From the NCBI GenBank assembly GCA_964484065.1, contig CAZAEW010000066.1, forward strand, positions 1 through 19,183: 19,183 nucleotides of DNA, written 5' to 3'. Origin of the DNA: JAEVLT01 sp964484065 (lineage in GTDB: Bacteria; Bacillota; Bacilli; Bacillales; Cytobacillaceae). The notes under the pieces were generated by a model, which was not told the origin of the DNA, did not search any database, and saw nothing but the letters and a program-made list of their open reading frames with translations. The position numbers and the translations under genes are program-made. The first letter of the stretch is position 1. Every line of letters begins with the position of its first letter. Shown here in pieces: positions 13,941 to 19,183 of this stretch.

Positions 13941-15251
13941 TTGGAAAAGATTATCGTCCGCGGCGGAAAAAGGCTCTGTGGTACGGTGAAAGTGGAAGGC
14001 GCAAAGAATTCCGTACTGCCTGTTATCGCTGCAACATTATTAGCAAGTGATGGAAAAAGTGTAATAAGAGATGTTCCAACTCTCTCCGATGTATACACAA
14101 TCAATGAAGTACTGCGCAACTTAAACGCCGACGTAACGTTTAATCATAATACAGTAGTGGTAGATGCATCTAGAGAGTTAAAAGAAGAAGCACCTTTTGA
14201 ATACGTTCGAAAAATGCGTGCTTCAGTCCTTGTAATGGGTTCTTTACTTGCCCGTAATGGAAGGGCCCGGGTTGCGCTGCCGGGCGGCTGTGCAATTGGA
14301 TCTCGTCCGATTGACCAGCACCTGAAAGGTTTTGAAGCAATGGGCGCTAAGGTAAAAGTAGGAAATGGCTTTATTGAAGCGGAAGTAAGCGGCCGCCTAA
14401 AAGGAGCAAAAATCTACTTAGACTTTCCAAGTGTTGGAGCAACGGAAAATATCATGATGGCGGCTTCTCTTGCAGAGGGAACAACGATCATCGAAAACGT
14501 TGCAAAAGAACCTGAAATCGTTGACCTAGCGAATTTCTTAAATAAAATGGGTGCAAATGTAAGAGGCGCCGGTACCGGTACAATTCGAATTGAAGGTGTC
14601 AAAGTATTATTTGGTGCCGATCATGCGATTATTCCTGACCGGATCGAGGCTGGAACATTTATGGTGGCAGCAGCGATTACAGGCGGTAATGTCCTTGTAA
14701 AAGGTGCAGTACCGGAACATATCTCCTCCTTGATTGCTAAAATGGAGGAAATGGGCGTTACGATTATGGAAGAAAATGACGGAGTCCGTGTAATCGGCCC
14801 AGAAAAACTAAAAGCGGTTGATATCAAGACGATGCCGCATCCTGGTTTTCCAACCGATATGCAATCACAAATGATGGCCCTTTTGCTTCGTGCAGAAGGA
14901 ACAAGTATGATTACGGAGACCGTTTTTGAGAATCGCTTTATGCATGTGGAAGAATTCCGCCGCATGAATGCCGACATCAAAATTGAAGGACGTTCCGTGA
15001 TCCTGAATGGTTCCTCTAACCTGCAAGGAGCAGAAGTAGCGGCAACAGACCTGCGTGCTGCAGCAGCCTTGATTCTATCAGGTTTAGTAGCTGACGGAGT
15101 GACACGGGTAACGGAATTAAAACATTTAGATCGCGGTTATGTTGATTTCCATCAAAAATTAGCAGCACTCGGAGCAGATATTGAACGCGTAAATGATGAA
15201 GAAGAAGTATTTACAGTGATCGAACCGCTCGTTTCCGATCTAAACGCTTAA
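13941..15251 (+). CDS. murA: UDP-N-acetylglucosamine 1-carboxyvinyltransferase
   Basis: MurA transfers enolpyruvate from PEP to UDP-GlcNAc, the first committed step of peptidoglycan synthesis, in the cytosol. The protein has 436 residues, the normal length. Lys22-Asn23 (GAKNSVLP) bind substrate. Cys117 in LPGGCAIGSRPIDQHLKG is the PEP-attacking, fosfomycin-sensitive residue. Asp306 in HPGFPTDMQSQMMALL is the general base. It starts at TTG 13941, 7 nt after GGAGGGG (13927-13933). Position upstream of spoIID and after ywmB corresponds to the MurAA paralogue of Bacillus. It ends at a strong terminator, separating it from spoIID. Confidence 0.98.
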   Translation: MEKIIVRGGKRLCGTVKVEGAKNSVLPVIAATLLASDGKSVIRDVPTLSDVYTINEVLRNLNADVTFNHNTVVVDASRELKEEAPFEYVRKMRASVLVMGSLLARNGRARVALPGGCAIGSRPIDQHLKGFEAMGAKVKVGNGFIEAEVSGRLKGAKIYLDFPSVGATENIMMAASLAEGTTIIENVAKEPEIVDLANFLNKMGANVRGAGTGTIRIEGVKVLFGADHAIIPDRIEAGTFMVAAAITGGNVLVKGAVPEHISSLIAKMEEMGVTIMEENDGVRVIGPEKLKAVDIKTMPHPGFPTDMQSQMMALLLRAEGTSMITETVFENRFMHVEEFRRMNADIKIEGRSVILNGSSNLQGAEVAATDLRAAAALILSGLVADGVTRVTELKHLDRGYVDFHQKLAALGADIERVNDEEEVFTVIEPLVSDLNA

Positions 15252-15274
15252 AACTTAAAAAAGTATGGCGAGTG

Positions 15275-15330
15275 AACCGAAGAATGCAGCTGTCGGATGT
15301 CTGACAGAGGTGTTCTTCGGTTTTATTTTT
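15275..15330 (+). terminator. Bipartite rho-independent terminator after murA
   Basis: AACCGAAGAA (15275-15284) pairs with TTCTTCGGTT (15313-15322). Inside, CTGTC (15290-15294) pairs with GACAG (15303-15307), and the outer stem is followed by TTATTTTT. It begins 23 bp after the murA stop. Confidence 0.92.
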
Positions 15331-15389
15331 ATGAAGAAAAAATAAAATAATTACCAATAATAATCAAAAGACGTGCCGGCTTTTTTTCG

Positions 15390-15420
15390 GTCATAAATGC
15401 TTGTTCGTGCCCATATGTAT
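15390..15420 (+). promoter_or_regulatory. Sigma-E-like promoter of spoIID
   Basis: GTCATAAAT (15390-15398) resembles the sigma-E -35 element (core ATA at 15393-15395), and 16 bp later CATATGTAT (15412-15420) resembles the -10 CATAnAnT. spoIID is a classic mother-cell sigma-E gene in Bacillus, and murA's terminator lies upstream, so a separate promoter is expected here. The -10 match is imperfect. Confidence 0.6.
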
Positions 15421-15481
15421 GAATGGAGGAGGTTTCGGCTTTTAACGCCGTAAGTATTTCATTTTATACTGGAGGCCATTC

Positions 15482-16519
15482 ATGAAAAAATTCATGCCAT
15501 TCATCGTACTCGCATCGTTGTTATTTTCTGTGACGTTAATTGTTCCCGCCATCCTTGTTTTACCGTTTTCAGAAGAAAAAGTGAGCGGCAAATTGGGGGA
15601 GAATCACACGCGGGCTCCGGATAAAACTAAAACGGCTTCACCAAGTGCCGACGAAGGCGTAGAAGTGGCGGTGTACCGCATTGCGAAATCAAAAATAGAA
15701 AGGCTCCCGCTCGAGGATTATCTTGTCGGTGTTGTTGCTTCGGAAATGCCTGCCGACTTTCAGGAGGAGGCACTAAAGGCTCAGGCACTCACGGCAAGGA
15801 CATATATTGTTAAACAAATGCTGAGCAAGGAAAATCACCACGGGCTGCCAAAAGGCGCTCAGGTGGGGGACTCAGAGATGGATCAGGTGTATTCAAGCGA
15901 TGATGAGCTGAGGAAAGAGTGGGGGGCTGATTACAGCTGGAAAAGGAAAAAAATTCTCGATGCGGTAAGGGCGACAAGTGGTGAAATTTTAACTTACAGC
16001 GGCCAGCCGATCCAGGCTACCTTTTTCTCCACAAGTAACGGCTACACGGAAAATTCTGAGGATTACTGGCCAAGTCTGCTGCCTTATTTGCGCAGTGTCC
16101 CAAGTCCCTGGGATAAAAATTCTCCGAAATTCACCACCAAGCAAATGATCTCCGTTAAAGATTTCGAAGATAAACTTGGCGTCCATTTGTCCTCAGGTCC
16201 GACGATTGGAAAAATTGTGGCCCGGACTGCCGGAAAGCGGGTTGCAAAGGTTGATTTTAGCGGGAAGACGTTAACCGGCAAACAAATCCGCGAAAAGCTG
16301 GGCTTAAAGTCGTCTGATTTCTCATGGGTCCGTAAAGGCAGCAATATCATTATCGATACGAAAGGCTACGGGCACGGGGTAGGAATGAGCCAATACGGTG
16401 CTAATGGAATGGCTGCTGAAGGAAAAACGTGCGAGGATATCGTCAAACACTATTATAAAGGCGTCGAAATTACTTCAGCTCAAAGCATGCTCGCCTCAAT
16501 TGAGACTGCGAAAAAATAA
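15482..16519 (+). CDS. spoIID: Stage II sporulation protein D, septal peptidoglycan lytic transglycosylase
   Basis: SpoIID cleaves glycan strands at the sporulation septum and drives engulfment together with SpoIIP and SpoIIM, acting from the mother cell. The protein has 345 residues, near the Bacillus norm. An N-terminal anchor helix (about residues 5-27) precedes a linker of about 35 residues and the SpoIID domain. Glu88 in YLVGVVASEMPADFQEEAL occupies the catalytic position, followed by KAQALTARTY. The C-terminal KGYGHGVGMSQYGANGMA is a family signature. GGAGG (15471-15475) lies 6 nt before ATG 15482. The stop overlaps the first bases of its terminator stem. It has its own sigma-E-like promoter. 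Confidence 0.98.
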   Translation: MKKFMPFIVLASLLFSVTLIVPAILVLPFSEEKVSGKLGENHTRAPDKTKTASPSADEGVEVAVYRIAKSKIERLPLEDYLVGVVASEMPADFQEEALKAQALTARTYIVKQMLSKENHHGLPKGAQVGDSEMDQVYSSDDELRKEWGADYSWKRKKILDAVRATSGEILTYSGQPIQATFFSTSNGYTENSEDYWPSLLPYLRSVPSPWDKNSPKFTTKQMISVKDFEDKLGVHLSSGPTIGKIVARTAGKRVAKVDFSGKTLTGKQIREKLGLKSSDFSWVRKGSNIIIDTKGYGHGVGMSQYGANGMAAEGKTCEDIVKHYYKGVEITSAQSMLASIETAKK

Positions 16520-16544
16520 AAGCCAGCCGGCCGGCTGGCTTTTT
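16518..16544 (+). terminator. Rho-independent terminator of spoIID
   Basis: AAAAGCCAGCCGG (16518-16530) is followed immediately by its exact complement CCGGCTGGCTTTT (16531-16543), then T. It is a perfect 26-bp palindrome with the T tract as part of the descending arm, overlapping the spoIID stop codon. Confidence 0.93.
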
Positions 16545-16551
16545 AGTGCGG

Positions 16552-16995
16552 ATCCAAATAAACGGGGCAAATATCCAAATAAACGGGGCCAAGATCCAAA
16601 TAAAGTGCAAAAACATCCAAATAAACCAGGGAAACATCCAAATAAAATAACAAAACATCCAAATAAATAAAGCGTGTAAGGCGCGGATCCAAATAAACGG
16701 GGCCAAGATCCAAATAAAGTGCAAAAACATCCAAATAAACCNNNNNNNNNNNNNNNNNNNNNNNNNNNNNNNNNNNNNNNNNNNNNNNNNNNNNNNNNNN
16801 NNNNNNNNNNNNNNNNNNNNNNNNNNNNNNNNNNNNNNNNNAGGGAAACATCCAAATAAAATAACAAAACATCCAAATAAATAAAGCGAGCAAGGAACGG
16901 ATCCAAATAAACGGGGCAAAGATCCTAATAAAGTGCAAAAACATCCAAATAAACCAGGGAAACATCCAAATAAAATGATAAAACATCCAAATATA
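16552..16995. repeat. 21-bp tandem repeat array with 114-bp higher-order blocks
   Basis: Sixteen visible units begin ATCCAAATAAA (one reads ATCCTAATAAA, and the last decays to ATCCAAATATA). Starts are at 16552, 16573, 16594, 16615, 16636, 16657, 16687, 16708, 16729, 16850, 16871, 16901, 16922, 16943, 16964 and 16985. The last 10 bases of each unit vary in a fixed order: CGGGGCCAAG, GTGCAAAAAC, CCAGGGAAAC, ATAACAAAAC, then a 30-bp unit. The first full block is 114 bp (16573-16686). The second (16687-16900) is also 114 bp once the 100 N are removed. The third is degenerate at its end. The array lies between the spoIID terminator and another terminator. Each unit is a multiple of three, but + strand frames stop at every 30-bp unit, so I treat it as noncoding. 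Confidence 0.93.
16742..16841. other. Assembly gap, 100 N, inside the tandem repeat
   Basis: Exactly 100 N interrupt one repeat unit. The 13 bases before (ATCCAAATAAACC) and the 8 after (AGGGAAAC) join into a perfect 21-bp unit of the third type, so the gap is in phase with the array. The real length is probably zero or a whole number of 114-bp blocks. Confidence 0.97.
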
Positions 16996-17053
16996 TGAAA
17001 TATCCCAACTTAGCTCAAATAAAAAAGACGTGCATTTAAAGAAAAATTACCTG

Positions 17054-17086
17054 AGCCAGGTCCCAAAAAGCGGGACCTGGCTTTTT
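17054..17086 (+). terminator. Rho-independent terminator after the repeat array
   Basis: AGCCAGGTCCC (17054-17064) pairs perfectly with GGGACCTGGCT (17072-17082) around a 7-nt loop, followed by TTTT. It faces the + strand, although no gene lies between it and the spoIID terminator. Between it and the next start codon (17087-17198) I see only the ribosome binding site of the NERD gene. Confidence 0.88.
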
Positions 17087-17198
17087 CAGCCGAAAGCCGC
17101 CAGAAACTGAAACAAATTTGTCAAAAACCACACAGCTTTTCAACAGGAAATCGGCAATCAAAACAGAAATGTGATTAAAAAGAAAGGAAGTGATGTAT

Positions 17199-18173
17199 TT
17201 GTTTTTAAATGAATGTACTATCCCAAAAAGGGCCCGTTTTGATGCCGCATTAAAACGGAGAATCCTGAGAACCCATCGTAAAATTTCGGAGATCGAAGAG
17301 AGCTATAACAATTGGATGGCCGGATATCGTGGAGAAAAGTCTGTAGACTACTATTTAGGAAAATTGCCAGGTGAAGAATACCTCATCATTCATAATGTTC
17401 GGCTGCAAATTCGGGATAAGTTTTTTCAAATTGATAAACTGCTTTTGAAATTTACACATGGGTTAAATTTAGAAGTAAAAAACTGGGCAGGGCAAATTCA
17501 TTTTGATCAAAACCTGGGACAAGTAATTCGGACCGTTCCCGAAAAGGGAATAAAAGAAAGAGTGCAGAATCCAATTCTTCAGGCAAAAGAACAATCATTG
17601 CAACTAAGAGCATGGCTGGCAAAACAAGGAATATACAATTATCCGATTGAACACTTCTTTGTCAACAGTAACTCCAAAACGATTATCAGCGTAGATCCCG
17701 GATATGAACAAATTCTAAAGCGTGCCTGTAATTCAGAAATTCTGCTCGAAAAAATAATTGAAACAAACAAAACTCATCGAAAAACGATAATGGACCAGAA
17801 TGCTTTGCAAAAACTCGGACAAGCCATAATTGCTGCCTACGTGCCTCCTCAATACGATATTCAAAAAGAATATCAAATTAACCCAACCGAAGTCATTCCC
17901 GGCGTGCATTGCCCCGTTTGCTTTTCAATCCCAATGACCTACAAATATGGAACATGGCACTGTTCCAACTGTAATCATCACTCCAAAATGGCCCATATTG
18001 ATACAGTCTATGACTATTTCCTATTGATCAAACCAATGATAACGAACGCAGAACTTCGTCGTTTCCTTCATATCCCATCCATTTATATTGCAAATGAAAT
18101 CCTCAAATCAATAGGACTCCCCTTTATTGGAAACAACAAAGGCCGGATTTATCTGCCTCCGCACAATTTTTAA
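17199..18173 (+). CDS. NERD-domain protein with C-terminal Cys4 zinc-ribbon-like motif
   Basis: Read from TTG 17199 this is a 324-residue protein. Residues about 40-155 are a NERD (nuclease-related) domain with the PD-(D/E)XK-like residues in place: Glu46 in AGYRGEKSVDYYL, Asp79 in FFQIDKLLL, and Glu92-Val-Lys94 in LNLEVKNWAG. QNPILQAKEQSLQL is the usual following helix. Cys238-x2-Cys241 (CPVC) and Cys255-x2-Cys258 (CSNC) form a likely zinc ribbon, with an alpha-helical tail. No signal peptide is visible. DNA binding or cleavage is plausible from the fold but unproven. AAGGAAGTGAT (17185-17195) is a near-perfect Shine-Dalgarno that sits 8 nt before TTG 17199. The in-frame GTG 17190 and ATG 17193 lie inside it, so TTG is preferred. 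It is a single gene between two sporulation loci. Confidence 0.88.
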   Translation: MFLNECTIPKRARFDAALKRRILRTHRKISEIEESYNNWMAGYRGEKSVDYYLGKLPGEEYLIIHNVRLQIRDKFFQIDKLLLKFTHGLNLEVKNWAGQIHFDQNLGQVIRTVPEKGIKERVQNPILQAKEQSLQLRAWLAKQGIYNYPIEHFFVNSNSKTIISVDPGYEQILKRACNSEILLEKIIETNKTHRKTIMDQNALQKLGQAIIAAYVPPQYDIQKEYQINPTEVIPGVHCPVCFSIPMTYKYGTWHCSNCNHHSKMAHIDTVYDYFLLIKPMITNAELRRFLHIPSIYIANEILKSIGLPFIGNNKGRIYLPPHNF

Positions 18174-18190
18174 GAGTTTTCCCACCCCAT

Positions 18191-18220
18191 GTATAAAAAT
18201 AAACCGCTTGTCGAAAACTA
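18191..18220 (+). promoter_or_regulatory. Possible sigma-F promoter and Spo0A-like box before spoIIQ
   Basis: GTATA (18191-18195) fits the sigma-F -35 GYWTA. The segment 15 bp downstream (TCGAAAACTA, 18211-18220) partly fits the sigma-F -10. A perfect TGTCGAA lies at 18209-18215. An isolated TATAAT occurs at 18250-18255 without a -35. spoIIQ is sigma-F dependent in Bacillus subtilis, so a promoter here is expected, but the match is weak. No terminator separates this site from the NERD gene. Confidence 0.35.
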
Positions 18221-18294
18221 AGCAGAAAAAATTTTTTCCAGAGAATGTATATAATTCTACTGATCTGTTCAGAATGGTTGCTGAGGTGATGAAA

Positions 18295-19183
18295 ATGAGA
18301 GAGGAAGAAAATAACCGATCTTCTCAAAGCAGCTTTAAACGCTTTATGAAAAAGCGTTGGGTATTTCCAGCCATTTATATTGCAAGTGCAGCCATTATTC
18401 TGACGGGGGTTCTTTGGTATCAAGCAGCAACAACCAACAATGCAAAAAACAAATATGGATACAAGTCCTCGAATTTGGCAGGCAAAAAATTCGACGAGCC
18501 GTCCGTTGAAGTAAACAAGCCAATTGAAAACTTCGAAATGCCAGTGAAGGACCCTGCATCTGCCGTCATTGCAAAGAAATTCTATGATTTCTCGGGCAAA
18601 AAAGCAGACCAGGAAGCAGCATTAGTTGTTTACAAAAACACATATGTTCCAAATACCGGAATCGATATTGGCGTGAAGGATGGTAAATCTTTCGATGTTA
18701 TCGCTTCTATGAGCGGAATGGTCACAAAAGTAGAGGAAGATTCTCTGCTTGGCAATGTGATTGAAGTCGAGCATGATGATGGTGTTGTCACACAATATGA
18801 ATCTGTGAAAGACATTAAGGTCAAGGTTGGCGACCATGTAAAACAAGGCGAAACCATTGCACAAGCTGGACAAAGCTTATTCAATGAAAAAGCTGGAACA
18901 CATGTCCATTTTGAAATTCGCAAGGATGGAGTGGCAATTAATCCGCAAAGCTACTTTAATAAACCATTAAGTGCCGTCGTGGATGAAAACCCGGCAGCAG
19001 ATAAAACTTCATCAGAAAATCAAAGTGACAAAACGAGCAAAAACGCTGATCAGAATTCCAGCAAAGACTCAAGCACAAGCAAGGATCAGAATTCCAGCAA
19101 AGACTCAAGCACAAGCAAGGATCAGAACTCCAGCAAAGACTCAAGCACAAGCAAGGATCAGAACTCCAGCAAAGACTCAAGCA
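18295..19183 (+). CDS. spoIIQ: Stage II sporulation protein Q (partial, 3' end outside window)
   Basis: The frame runs from ATG 18295 to the window end, 296 codons with no stop. GAGGTG (18283-18288) lies 6 nt upstream. An in-frame ATG at 18289 is too close. SpoIIQ is the forespore half of the SpoIIQ-SpoIIIAH channel across the engulfment membranes. Residues about 21-41 are a single membrane anchor (RWVFPAIYIASAAIILTGVL). Residues about 105-220 are an M23/LytM domain. The first metal-binding His of active M23 enzymes is replaced: the motif reads VPNTGIDIG with Asn120 at that place, while HVH (203-205) in GTHVHFEIRKDG is kept, so the domain is probably a non-enzymatic scaffold. After about 225 comes a Ser/Lys/Asp/Gln-rich tail with 12-residue repeats, which is where the window stops. 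Confidence 0.95.
   Translation, partial: MREEENNRSSQSSFKRFMKKRWVFPAIYIASAAIILTGVLWYQAATTNNAKNKYGYKSSNLAGKKFDEPSVEVNKPIENFEMPVKDPASAVIAKKFYDFSGKKADQEAALVVYKNTYVPNTGIDIGVKDGKSFDVIASMSGMVTKVEEDSLLGNVIEVEHDDGVVTQYESVKDIKVKVGDHVKQGETIAQAGQSLFNEKAGTHVHFEIRKDGVAINPQSYFNKPLSAVVDENPAADKTSSENQSDKTSKNADQNSSKDSSTSKDQNSSKDSSTSKDQNSSKDSSTSKDQNSSKDSS
19045..19183 (+). repeat. 36-bp coding tandem repeat in the spoIIQ tail
   Basis: Nearly identical 36-bp units lie at 19045-19080, 19081-19116, 19117-19152 and 19153-19183 (cut by the window end). Each encodes the 12-residue unit DQNSSKDSSTSK in rotating register. Differences are minimal: the first unit begins GCT instead of AAG, and Asn changes from AAT to AAC after the second unit. 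Such near-identity suggests recent expansion or ongoing copy-number change. Confidence 0.95.

Noticed and set aside
16398..16670. Plus-strand frame ending in PNK repeats
   Set aside because: It begins inside spoIID in another frame and stops at the first 30-bp repeat unit. No separate start signal is visible.
16470..16986. Minus-strand frames across the tandem array giving FIWMF-type hydrophobic repeats
   Set aside because: All three minus frames are open because the repeat unit lacks stops on that strand. They run through the N gap, have no good ribosome binding site, and resemble no family I know.
16552..16995. CRISPR array
   Set aside because: The constant part is only 11 bp and the intervening 10 bp recur in fixed order rather than being unique spacers. 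No cas genes are present.
18956..19180. Minus-strand ORF with CWSSDPCLCLSL repeats
   Set aside because: It is the antisense reading of the spoIIQ coding repeat.

Overview
The window looks like the chromosome of an endospore-forming member of the Bacillaceae (Bacillus sensu lato). The grounds are the gene set and order (end of the atp operon, an 11-gene nuo operon, ywzB, ywmB, murA, spoIID, spoIIQ), strong AGGAGG-type ribosome binding sites, some TTG/GTG starts, and the sporulation genes. All supported genes are on the + strand.

Region 1 (1-701) holds the 3' end of atpD and all of atpC, closed by a strong terminator. Region 2 (702-1578) holds a small DUF952-family gene behind a terminator-like leader hairpin, then a 357-bp gap with an unexplained hairpin and a near-consensus sigma-A promoter. 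Region 3 (1579-11996) is a compact nuoABCDHIJKLMN operon. It encodes the membrane arm and quinone-reducing Q module of complex I but has no nuoE, nuoF or nuoG, so it has no NADH-oxidising module. Most genes overlap or nearly touch. The exception is nuoK-nuoL, where two hairpins sit. NuoC carries an unusual Ala/Lys-rich N-terminal extension of about 200 residues. A UUCG-loop terminator ends the operon.

Region 4 (11997-12740) has no large gene but is rich in structure: a folded Bacillaceae-type intergenic repeat, a Spo0A-box-like promoter with a candidate 26-residue microprotein, and a multi-hairpin leader of about 220 nt before ywzB. Two leader hairpins present CAGGA(T/C)G in their loops and a third copy spans the ywzB start codon, resembling CsrA-binding repeats.

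Region 5 (12741-16544) holds ywzB, ywmB, murA (TTG start, Cys117) and spoIID. murA and spoIID each have a terminator, and spoIID has a sigma-E-like promoter. They serve envelope precursor synthesis and peptidoglycan remodelling during engulfment.

Region 6 (16545-17198) is a 21-bp tandem repeat array organised in 114-bp higher-order blocks. It contains a 100-N assembly gap and is bracketed by terminators. Region 7 (17199-19183) holds a NERD-domain protein with a Zn-ribbon-like C-terminus, then spoIIQ, which is cut by the window end inside a 36-bp repeat encoding a Ser/Lys/Asp-rich tail.

The best leads for something undescribed are the ywzB leader RNA, the 21-bp repeat array and the candidate microprotein. 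I did not see a defence system, prophage, CRISPR array, tRNA or rRNA.
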